From Paludibacteraceae bacterium (lineage in GTDB: Bacteria > Bacteroidota > Bacteroidia > Bacteroidales > Paludibacteraceae), in assembly GCA_017553575.1 (NCBI GenBank), contig JAFZKQ010000048.1, forward strand, positions 1 through 43,714: a DNA stretch of 43,714 bases, read 5' to 3'. The position numbers and the translations under genes were made by a program. Position 1 is the stretch's first letter, and every line of letters begins with the position of its first letter. The notes under the pieces were generated by a model. That model ran no database searches. It was given only the letters and a program-made list of their open reading frames with translations, and was not told where the DNA came from. Below are positions 29,844-37,290 of the stretch, in pieces.

Positions 29844-31979
29844 ATGAAAAACAAGATCAGACTTTTTGTTTATTGTATTTTAACTTGTTTTACAATACAA
29901 TCTTGTAGCTTTTTCTCAAAGGACAAACCCATCGACCATCTTACAGGTATTGTTCGTGACGACACGGGCAAACCTCTGAAAGATGTCGTCGTAACATCCG
30001 CCAACGTATCGGTTCAAACCGACGAGAACGGACTCTTCTGTCTAGAGCGAATCTCGACTGTAGACGACAGGTATGTAGTGTCATTCAGCCGAAAAGGATT
30101 TTTCCGTCTGGTCCGATCTGGCGACCAATCATCCGCCGAAGTGCTTGAAATCGTGATGCAACCCACAAAGAAAGAGGGCGTTAGTAACAGTACCACGTTC
30201 AGTGCCACGAAGGGCAGCAAAGTGAAGGTGGGCAAGACGACCGTAAACATTCCGTCAAACGGGTTAGTTCGCCCAGACGGTAGCTCCTACTCCGGCAATG
30301 TGGATTTCAAGATGCTCTATCTCGACCCGAACGTCGAAAGTTTTGCGGCAACCATGCCGGGTGGCGACTTGGCAGCGCTCGACACGGCAGGCTCCGAGAA
30401 GGCATTGGTTTCGTATGGTATGATCAATGTGGAGATGTATGACGACAAGGGTGACAAATTACAGTTGAAGTCAGGAAAGACCTCCGAAATCACCTTCCCG
30501 ATTCCAGAGGGCATGGAAGGAAAGGCTCCTGACCAGATGCCATTATGGAGCTTTAACGAAGAGAACGGCGTGTGGGAACAGAGTGGTATTGCCGTACGCG
30601 ATGGCGACGTTTACAAAGGAGAGGTGTGCCACTTCTCATGGGTTAACCTCGACGATCCTAAAGACTACTGTGTATTGCACGGCAAGGTGGAAGACGAGGC
30701 AGGCAACGCAGTGTCAGGCCTCCGCCTCACAGTTGAGCAGGTCTCCGTCTACACGAAGGTCGACGGTTCCTACAGCCTCCGCATTCCAAGCGAGACACCG
30801 GTAAAAATAAGCGTGAAGAGTGCCGACTACAACGGCTATTCTCCTGAGGTGAGCATCGATGTTGAAGGGCAACCCGGCAACTCTAAATTCGAGCAAAACA
30901 TCAAGCTCCCTACCCTGCCGGCTCTCAAAGGACAACTGAAAAACACATGTAGCGACAAATACACCTTCACTCTTTTCTGCAAATACGAAATAGAGGGCAA
31001 ACAAGAGACGACCGGACTGAGCATGTGCAAAACCGACGGTTCCTTCATCGTACGCATGCCTATAGGTGCGACAAACCCGACTTTGATAATCTCTTCTCCC
31101 GACGGACAAACGACTACCCAAGCAGTGGAGAATTTCAATGGAGGTGATGTAGATCTTGGTGTCATCAACGTTTGTTATGTGGATTTGCAGAAACGCGAGC
31201 AACCGCAATTAAGTATCGACGGGAAGGAAACGCCAATCGATTATGACGATTGCGACTATGCAGTTTTTGAAGAAAAAGGTAAAGCGGTAGAGATTTCGTT
31301 CAACAAAGACCTTGAGATCTATATCGAGAACTACAGCGAAAAGACCAACACGTTCAACGCCCGCATCAAACTTTCCAAACAAGGCTATCAGTCTACATCA
31401 GCCCAGGTAGAGAGAAAGAAGGTTGACGACAAGGTGCAACTAAAGATAACTTCTGTAGGCTATACCGAGAAAGACAGCGTGAGGAAAGATGCGACATTCA
31501 ACGCTGTAGTATACTCAACCGTCTTCTATAACGGAGCGTGCGACAACTTGAACAAGATCTGTCTGCCTCGGTCGTTGAACAAGGCTCGAATGCCTATCTC
31601 GTACGCGTTTATGCAAGATGTGTTGTCAATGCCAGATATTCTGTTGTGCTACGACAAGTACTCAAAAGAGTTCGATGCCAATTTCTTGTTGAAGGCATCA
31701 GAGTCCAAAGAGCCACTTCACCTCTCGCTTTCCTACAAGCATGCGACCAAAGCCGATGCGGAAAGTTTTGCGGAGGAATTGGTGAAAAGAGGCTTTGTGA
31801 AAAAAGACGAAAACACATACGAATACAATGACATTTCAGTCTCCATCCACCAAGGCAACCTCATCCTCACCAAGAGCGAGATTGAGACCAGAACCCAGAT
31901 GGTCCTAAGCGTCACCACGGGCATCAAGACTTGGTTCATGGGACTATGCAAGAAGTACCTCGGCATAAATTGGGACTAA
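29844..31979 (+). CDS. Large lipoprotein with carboxypeptidase-regulatory-like and CILP/FAM171-like domains
   Basis: 711 residues. The signal peptide ends in a lipobox QSC (Cys21), followed by SFFSKDK, without an acidic tag. Residues about 35-105 form a first CarboxypepD_reg-like beta sandwich (GIVRDDTGKPLKDVVVTSANV). Residues about 120-275 form a domain with VNIPSNGLVRPDGS and a Trp-rich end (MPLWSFNEENGVWEQSG...CHFSWVNLD), which resembles the conserved part of the animal CILP and FAM171 proteins and is frequent in Bacteroidota lipoproteins. A second regulatory-like domain follows (HGKVEDEAGNAVSGL), then beta-rich repeats and a mixed C-terminal domain. No enzyme motif is seen. It is a single-gene unit with its own promoter and terminator. 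Confidence 0.75.
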   Translation: MKNKIRLFVYCILTCFTIQSCSFFSKDKPIDHLTGIVRDDTGKPLKDVVVTSANVSVQTDENGLFCLERISTVDDRYVVSFSRKGFFRLVRSGDQSSAEVLEIVMQPTKKEGVSNSTTFSATKGSKVKVGKTTVNIPSNGLVRPDGSSYSGNVDFKMLYLDPNVESFAATMPGGDLAALDTAGSEKALVSYGMINVEMYDDKGDKLQLKSGKTSEITFPIPEGMEGKAPDQMPLWSFNEENGVWEQSGIAVRDGDVYKGEVCHFSWVNLDDPKDYCVLHGKVEDEAGNAVSGLRLTVEQVSVYTKVDGSYSLRIPSETPVKISVKSADYNGYSPEVSIDVEGQPGNSKFEQNIKLPTLPALKGQLKNTCSDKYTFTLFCKYEIEGKQETTGLSMCKTDGSFIVRMPIGATNPTLIISSPDGQTTTQAVENFNGGDVDLGVINVCYVDLQKREQPQLSIDGKETPIDYDDCDYAVFEEKGKAVEISFNKDLEIYIENYSEKTNTFNARIKLSKQGYQSTSAQVERKKVDDKVQLKITSVGYTEKDSVRKDATFNAVVYSTVFYNGACDNLNKICLPRSLNKARMPISYAFMQDVLSMPDILLCYDKYSKEFDANFLLKASESKEPLHLSLSYKHATKADAESFAEELVKRGFVKKDENTYEYNDISVSIHQGNLILTKSEIETRTQMVLSVTTGIKTWFMGLCKKYLGINWD

Positions 31980-31990
31980 TGCAAGGAGTT

Positions 31991-32028
31991 ATGGGGTGTG
32001 CGACAAACGCGCGCCCCATTTTTCTTTT
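31991..32028 (+). terminator. Terminator of the 711-residue lipoprotein gene
   Basis: ATGGGGTGTGCG (31991-32002) pairs with CGCGCGCCCCAT (32008-32019) with two G-U pairs, followed by TTTTTCTTTT. Confidence 0.9.
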
Positions 32029-32138
32029 GAGAGAGTGCGCCATCTAAATCACATAAAATCATCTACGCCAACAGAGGAATCAAAATAAAACCACCACAAA
32101 AAATCAGGATAAAAGGGAGAGAAATTCCCAAAAACAAT

Positions 32139-32183
32139 TATTTTTGCAGTTAAACTTTTAACACAACTATTAACAAGGAGGAG
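32139..32183 (+). promoter_or_regulatory. -7 box and unusually strong ribosome-binding site before the DUF4197 gene
   Basis: TATTTTTG (32139-32146) fits the -7 consensus. AAGGAGGAG (32175-32183) is a full Shine-Dalgarno sequence ending 3 nt before the ATG at 32187, which is rare in this phylum and in this window. Confidence 0.6.
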
Positions 32184-32186
32184 AAA

Positions 32187-33026
32187 ATGAAAAAAACATT
32201 CATGTACATATTTGCGTTGCTCTTTTCTACAATCACATTCACAAGTTGCGACGAAGAAACTATCAGCCAACTTCTTGGCGAAGGAGATACTGTTGAAGCT
32301 TTGAAGCAAGCTCTCTCTATCGGAGCAGAGACGGCATCAACAGAATTAGGAAAAGAGGACGGCTACCTGAACGACGCCAGCGTGAGAATCGCTATGCCTT
32401 CCGAGGCAGATGCTCTCTTTGACGTAATCAGTGCCCTGCAAAAGAACCAAGCAGGAAGAGCTATTTTGAGCGCATTGGACATTGACGAGAAATTGGGTGA
32501 GACCATGACAACATTGATCAACCGTGCTGCCGAGGATGCTGCACCTAAGGCTGTCAGCGTATTCAAGACTGCCATCACCAACATGTCCATCAACGACGGA
32601 AAAGACATTCTTTTCGGAGCGAACAACGCTGCGACGACTTACTTGCATGACAACACCTACAACGGTTTGGTCAGCGCATTCAACCCAACTATCACAACGT
32701 CTCTCGGCAATGTGAAATTCGGTGGCTACGATGCCAACGAAGCTTGGGAAGCCGTATCAAGCATTTACAACAAGATAACGGACTACAAAGCGACATCCAC
32801 AGGACAGCTTGCCATGGGAGCCTTGAAAATAGCAAGTAGCGACACTTACAACAAGCTCAACTCCATCCAAGCTGTCAACACCAACTTGGCCGACTACGTG
32901 ACGGGCAAGGCTTTGGACGGACTCTTCACAAAAGTAGCCGTTAAGGAGTTGGACATTCGTACAAACGCCGCATCAAGAACGACAGACCTGCTCAAGAAAG
33001 TGTTCGGTCAATTGGATGAGCAATAA
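32187..33026 (+). CDS. DUF4197 lipoprotein
   Basis: 279 residues. Signal peptide with lipobox TSC (Cys21), followed directly by DEE, an acidic start that resembles surface-export tags of Bacteroidota lipoproteins. The mature part is mainly helical and matches DUF4197: TVEALKQALSIGAETAS, EDGYLNDASVRIAMP, and NAASRTTDLLKKVFGQ at the end. Family function is unknown. It has its own promoter and a full Shine-Dalgarno site. It overlaps comF by 11 bases in another frame, so the two are co-expressed although no functional link is known. Confidence 0.82.
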   Translation: MKKTFMYIFALLFSTITFTSCDEETISQLLGEGDTVEALKQALSIGAETASTELGKEDGYLNDASVRIAMPSEADALFDVISALQKNQAGRAILSALDIDEKLGETMTTLINRAAEDAAPKAVSVFKTAITNMSINDGKDILFGANNAATTYLHDNTYNGLVSAFNPTITTSLGNVKFGGYDANEAWEAVSSIYNKITDYKATSTGQLAMGALKIASSDTYNKLNSIQAVNTNLADYVTGKALDGLFTKVAVKELDIRTNAASRTTDLLKKVFGQLDEQ

Positions 33027-33726
33027 GGTTTTCGGCATATTCAAAGGAATCGGGCTCGACCTTCTCAACCTCTTCTACCCCGCCACTTGTTGCGGATGTG
33101 GAGAGGCTCTCATCAAGGGAGAGAGTCAACTATGCCTATCCTGCATTGCCGCCTTGCCGAGGACTCACTTCCACGACATGGAAGAAAACACAATAGAGAC
33201 TCGTTTCTTCGGCAAAGTGAAAATGGAATATGCCACCTCCTTCCTGCATTTCGAGAAGAAGACAATCACGCAACGCTTGCTTCACGAAATCAAATACGAC
33301 GGAAAGAAGGAATTGGGCAAAATGCTGGGGTGCTTTTTCGGCAACGAGCTAAAAGAGAGTCGACTCAACAATATCGACATCATCATTCCTGTTCCTCTTC
33401 ATCCCAACAAGTTGAAATCGAGAGGCTACAACCAAAGCGAATGGATTGCGATGGGAATATCGGAGACCATGGGGAAACCCTTGATATCAGATGCCCTCAT
33501 TCGAGAAGTGGAGACCAACACCCAGACAAAAAAGAACGCCTTCGAACGATGGGAAAATGTGGATGGCATCTTCCGCGTGGCACTTCCCGAGAAAGTCAAA
33601 GGGAAACACGCCCTCATCATCGACGACGTCGTCACTACGGGTTCAACCATAGAAGCCTGCGCAACAGAGCTTCTTAAAATAGACGGTACCACCGTCAGTG
33701 CCGCTGCTTTGGCGGCCGCAGAATAA
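33016..33726 (+). CDS. comF: ComF family phosphoribosyltransferase-like protein
   Basis: 236 residues. The N-terminus has a four-cysteine zinc-finger-like start (CCGCGEAL then LCLSC), and the C-terminal half is a type I phosphoribosyltransferase fold with the PRPP loop ALIIDDVVTTGST and the conserved IIPVPLHPNKLKSRGYNQSE. The family is tied to DNA uptake (ComF) or to utilisation of exogenous nucleic acid in some bacteria; its reaction is undefined. It is enclosed by lipoprotein genes on the same strand and starts inside the DUF4197 gene. Confidence 0.87.
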   Translation: MSNKVFGIFKGIGLDLLNLFYPATCCGCGEALIKGESQLCLSCIAALPRTHFHDMEENTIETRFFGKVKMEYATSFLHFEKKTITQRLLHEIKYDGKKELGKMLGCFFGNELKESRLNNIDIIIPVPLHPNKLKSRGYNQSEWIAMGISETMGKPLISDALIREVETNTQTKKNAFERWENVDGIFRVALPEKVKGKHALIIDDVVTTGSTIEACATELLKIDGTTVSAAALAAAE

Positions 33727-33769
33727 TGAAACAGAATAAAAATTAACAAACAACTAAAAATCAAAGATT

Positions 33770-34213
33770 ATGAACAAAAAGTTTTTTTCTTTTTTGACCA
33801 TGCTTCTTTTGGGTATGGGATTGACATTCGGATTCGCTGCTTGCTCTGACGATGATGACGACGATGACAACAACAATACTGAAGAAACATCTTCTGCAGA
33901 CAAAGGAAAATCAGCTGGTGAGAAATTCGTACAAGACGTCGAGGCTTACCAAGCTATCGAGGGCAACGACATAACTGCCAATGCGAAAAAACTCGAGGCT
34001 GCCGCAAAGATTTACAGCGACTATACCAACTACAAGGCAAACAAAGAGGATAAAGAGTGGAAGACTGCTTTCCTCAAGGGTGCAGCTGGCGAAGACTTGC
34101 AAAAGCACGAGACTATCAGCAAATTCCTCGAGAAGGACTACTCATCAGCAACGGGTATCGCTGAAGCTCTTACCGACTTGGCAGGACTTTTCAGCAACAA
34201 TAGCCAAAACTAA
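33770..34213 (+). CDS. Small surface lipoprotein with poly-Asp export tag
   Basis: 147 residues. Signal peptide ending in AAC (Cys25), followed by S and seven Asp, then Asn/Glu-rich and Ser/Lys-rich linkers. Cys-Ser-Asp-Asp-Asp-Asp matches the lipoprotein export signal that sends Bacteroides lipoproteins to the cell surface, so surface display is predicted. The remaining 100 residues are helical (EAYQAIEGNDITANAKKLEA, ALTDLAGLF) with no recognised family. It is followed 15 bp later by another lipoprotein gene. Function unknown. Confidence 0.72.
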   Translation: MNKKFFSFLTMLLLGMGLTFGFAACSDDDDDDDNNNTEETSSADKGKSAGEKFVQDVEAYQAIEGNDITANAKKLEAAAKIYSDYTNYKANKEDKEWKTAFLKGAAGEDLQKHETISKFLEKDYSSATGIAEALTDLAGLFSNNSQN

Positions 34214-34228
34214 TAAAATAGTTTTACA

Positions 34229-34759
34229 ATGAAACGCTATATATTTCCAGTAGCCGCATTGCTTCTCTCTTTCTCACTCTTCTCTTGTGAGGAAGACGGA
34301 ACTATAGTTGAGTCAACCATGAGTGAGGAGCATCCAATACCCACGACTGACTATACTGCATTGGGCTATAAATACGGTGAATCGTTTGGCACAGGAGCCT
34401 TGCAAGTAAGAGACACGGTTGCAGCCGCCTACACTTCTGCAGAGAAGGGATTCCCTTATGATTCCCTCACGTTCTGCAAGAAGATGACGCCTGCACTCGC
34501 AGACTGCCAATGGCCATTCGAGAAGTACTTGAAGGCCTCCATGGTTGACTCTACGTTTGCCCAATGGGAAGCCGGATTTATTGACGGATGTGCGAAAGCA
34601 ATAAACAGCGACAAGTTGACCGTCAACGCACTCCTAAACGAGTTTAAAGAGGTGGACATGGAAAACGTCTCCAGCACCACAAACATTCAAAAGGCATTAC
34701 ACATGTCGATGATTTTAGGAGGCAAACAACCGAAACTGGTCAACCAAAAGGTTCTATAA
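34229..34759 (+). CDS. Lipoprotein of unknown function
   Basis: 176 residues. Signal peptide with lipobox FSC (Cys20), followed by EEDG, again an acidic start that fits surface export. The mature part has Tyr/Gly-rich (LGYKYGESFGTGALQVRD) and Trp-containing helices (CQWPFEKYL, FAQWEAGFIDGC) and three further cysteines (FCKKM, DCQW, DGCAK) that may form disulfides. No family recognised. It is last in the cluster DUF4197-comF-lipoprotein-lipoprotein and is followed seven bases later by a strong terminator. Confidence 0.72.
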   Translation: MKRYIFPVAALLLSFSLFSCEEDGTIVESTMSEEHPIPTTDYTALGYKYGESFGTGALQVRDTVAAAYTSAEKGFPYDSLTFCKKMTPALADCQWPFEKYLKASMVDSTFAQWEAGFIDGCAKAINSDKLTVNALLNEFKEVDMENVSSTTNIQKALHMSMILGGKQPKLVNQKVL

Positions 34760-34765
34760 TAAAGG

Positions 34766-34799
34766 ACAAGCGAGAAGTTAACTTCTCGCTTGTTTTTTT
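34766..34799 (+). terminator. Terminator of the lipoprotein-comF cluster
   Basis: A 28-bp perfect palindrome (ACAAGCGAGAAG, TTAA loop, then CTTCTCGCTTGT; 34766-34793) followed by six T and A. Confidence 0.93.
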
Positions 34800-34879
34800 A
34801 TGGGATATACCTATTAAAATCCTGTGGCATCAAGGTGGTACAAGGCAACGATTTTCTCCTAGGACTGCTTTGTATTTTT

Positions 34880-34949
34880 CCATGGTTTCCCCATGGCCAT
34901 ATCATTCGTCATGTTTCCATGGATCTACACCCATGGCTATGATATGCCG
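34880..34949. repeat. CCATGG-rich intergenic sequence
   Basis: CCATGG occurs four times in 57 bp (34880, 34891, 34917, 34931), in a region without a gene. The outer part can fold: GGCcATATCAT (near 34895-34905) pairs with ATGATATGCC (near 34939-34948) with one bulged base. The stretch lies between two convergent genes, so it could be a small repeated element; other copies cannot be seen in this window. Confidence 0.45.
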
Positions 34950-35023
34950 TCCCTCCAGGACTCTGTTGTAGTAGATTGGTGCCGGAATTTCAAACCACCC
35001 CCAAATCTTAATTCTTAATTATT

Positions 35024-36079
35024 CTACAGTCTTTTCTTGACCGATTCCTTCCGGATCGCCTCAATCACCTTCCTACCCCATTCGCACGACAAAGAATCGT
35101 TTATGACAGGTGTATTGAAAGCCGCCTCATTACCTGACTCCTTCACCAAATCCAAGTACTCCACACCGCCGCTATTTCCATACCAAGACCAAGCCAACCA
35201 ACCCACTTGGGCAGAATCGCAGCAGGCCATGATAAGGTCTTCATCCACATCACCATCCGAATGATACCAACCAAACTCGCCGATGCAGAGAGCCAAATTC
35301 TGTTTTGTTATCTGATCGATAATCGTACGAACCCGACGTGTGTTACCCGCCGTACCATACATGTGGACAGAGAAAATAACGTTCCGCTCTGGGTCGAAAG
35401 AGAGGAGTTGTGTTCCCTTGGAGATTACGCTAATGGCACCTTGCCCATACCCATTGGAATCCACCATGATGCAGTGTTTCAATCCTGCGCTACGAATCAA
35501 GGCGATCGCACTCGCATACGATTTCATCCACGACTCATCGTCGCAAGCCTTCATCCATTCATTGGCGATATTGATGATGACGAAATTCTCCGTTCCTGAC
35601 AGATAGGAGGCCATATCCGCGAAATAGCGGGCTGCACGCAACAAAGCCTCCGTCGAATCGTTTCCGGTCTCGTCATGCGCCTCCAAGATGGCAACCATGC
35701 CAAACTTTCGGCACTCCTCCACGATAAAAGCAACCTCGTCCACGGGCGTAGCTGGCCATTGTCCACCATCTGCCAAGACCACTCGGACCGCATTCGCACC
35801 AGTTCGACCGATGGCCTCCAACTGGCCCATGCCTGTCTCACGATACCAAGCCCAAGCCATATTGACACCACGCAACATCAACGTATCGCCCCAAGCCGTA
35901 TAGAGCTGATTGCCTACCACCGTAAGCCCGTCGTATGCCCGTGTCTTGACAGAATCGCCATGAACCATAGTAGAATCCCCTCCTTGGGTAAAATTCTTCG
36001 TATTGACATCCAGATTACAGGAGGCCAACAAAAGGAGGGAAATTAGTGCCGTAAAATTCAAAAAATTTCTCATACGCAT
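35024..36079 (-). CDS. Glycoside hydrolase family 5 (subfamily 8-like) mannanase lipoprotein
   Basis: 351 residues. Signal peptide with lipobox LAS-C (Cys21). The catalytic barrel covers about residues 50-335. Motifs resemble subfamily GH5_8 endo-1,4-beta-mannanases of Bacillus-like bacteria: GVNMAWAWYRE, GANAVRVVLADGGQW, EAHDETGND, INIANEWMKA with the acid/base Glu174, SVHMY with His239, IGEFGWYHSDGDVDE with the nucleophile Glu268, and WLAWSWYGNS. The enzyme would cleave mannan, glucomannan or galactomannan at the cell surface or in the periplasm. The residues after Cys (NLDVNT) are not a typical surface tag. No SusC/SusD pair or other sugar gene is adjacent. The arginase-like gene lies 40 bp upstream. 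Confidence 0.88.
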   Translation of the reverse strand: MRMRNFLNFTALISLLLLASCNLDVNTKNFTQGGDSTMVHGDSVKTRAYDGLTVVGNQLYTAWGDTLMLRGVNMAWAWYRETGMGQLEAIGRTGANAVRVVLADGGQWPATPVDEVAFIVEECRKFGMVAILEAHDETGNDSTEALLRAARYFADMASYLSGTENFVIINIANEWMKACDDESWMKSYASAIALIRSAGLKHCIMVDSNGYGQGAISVISKGTQLLSFDPERNVIFSVHMYGTAGNTRRVRTIIDQITKQNLALCIGEFGWYHSDGDVDEDLIMACCDSAQVGWLAWSWYGNSGGVEYLDLVKESGNEAAFNTPVINDSLSCEWGRKVIEAIRKESVKKRL

Positions 36080-36119
36080 TGCTTGTGTTTTTAGGGTATT
36101 AGATTCACCTGAATAGAGA

Positions 36120-37232
36120 TCAGCGACGGTAATAGCGCATCCACAGATCCGAGAGATGCCCGCTCTTCGCCTTGCAATAATCTTGGTAGGAACAAGAGAA
36201 AATCTTACGCCCCTGATTCATCGGAATCTCCATCCACCAACGGTTATTCAGATGGTTATTATAGAAAACCACCGCATCGTTGCTGTCCATCTCCGTCACG
36301 ACAACCTTCTTATAGGTTGAGATATCCCGCACAGGATAATCGCCGTAACGATTGGACAAAGCCTCCAAGAAGTGCCATATCACTTGTGCCGAGAGCGATG
36401 CCGTCTGGCCGTTATTGTCAAAATAAGGATTCACCTCAAAGAGGCAAAATGCCTGGACACGGTCGCTCAAGCCCGCATAATGGACCAGTTGGCAAAGTTC
36501 CTCCCCCGCCAAACCATTCGGCGAAGGCATCTCATTGCCCGGAGCATCCGACTGACGGACCACCGCCATATCGACACTCACCAAATCACTATCACGGAAA
36601 ATAGGCTCCGCCTCCGACAAATCGACCCGAAGCTTTCCCAAACGAAGGTCCCAACAATCATTCCCTTGGAGAAGAGCTTGTTGCGACTCCGAATAATAGT
36701 ACGATTGGGATCCCACCACATCCACACGGAAGCGCTTCTCGTCGTGCAAGATCGTATTCAGATAGGAATATGGGGTAACAGGAGCCATCTCCTCCACGGA
36801 AAGATCCAAGCGAGAGTCCAAGACCGTCAGGTTCAACTCTGCCGAGTTCTCCTTCAATCCATCGTAGACGGCCACCGTCAAATCTTGGGAACCGCCAATA
36901 ACAACAGGGATCACCCTTGCCGCACGAAGTTCAGCCACCACATCCCGCAAAGCGAAGGAGGCCTCAACCGAATCATTTCCACACCGGATATTTCCCAAAT
37001 CAGCTACCCGCAACCGCTTCAACCCGCCACGAAGGGAATAGAGATACTTTCGGATCTCATCGGGAGCTGCGGCGCACCCCTTGTTTATCGAATCGGAATC
37101 AGACTTCACGCCAATGATGGCCACGTCATACGAATCCCCAACCAACTGATTTCCGAACAAGTCGGAGAGCGGAAGGAAAGGGAATGAGATTTTCGGAAAA
37201 GCTGGCTTTTCAAAATAATCAACAACACTCAT
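36120..37232 (-). CDS. Arginase/formimidoylglutamase-fold protein with degenerate metal site
   Basis: 370 residues with the layout of the arginase/agmatinase/HutG family, but the metal motifs are altered. GGGHD is IGGSQD (His to Gln116), DAHxD is DSRLD (His to Arg141, with Asp139 and Asp143 kept), and SxDxD is SVDMA (Asp221 kept, second Asp to Ala223). Three of six ligands are therefore lost, so a two-manganese hydrolase is unlikely. The C-terminal third (NHLNNRWWMEIP, SYQDYCKAK) is a Bacteroidota-type extension. It may be a structural or regulatory relative; I cannot name a function. It lies between recN and the mannanase gene on the same strand. Confidence 0.75.
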   Translation of the reverse strand: MSVVDYFEKPAFPKISFPFLPLSDLFGNQLVGDSYDVAIIGVKSDSDSINKGCAAAPDEIRKYLYSLRGGLKRLRVADLGNIRCGNDSVEASFALRDVVAELRAARVIPVVIGGSQDLTVAVYDGLKENSAELNLTVLDSRLDLSVEEMAPVTPYSYLNTILHDEKRFRVDVVGSQSYYYSESQQALLQGNDCWDLRLGKLRVDLSEAEPIFRDSDLVSVDMAVVRQSDAPGNEMPSPNGLAGEELCQLVHYAGLSDRVQAFCLFEVNPYFDNNGQTASLSAQVIWHFLEALSNRYGDYPVRDISTYKKVVVTEMDSNDAVVFYNNHLNNRWWMEIPMNQGRKIFSCSYQDYCKAKSGHLSDLWMRYYRR

Positions 37233-37290
37233 ACACCTCTATTTCAAATATCAACATCTAATCTTTAAACTGGAATTCAGCCAAACAAAA

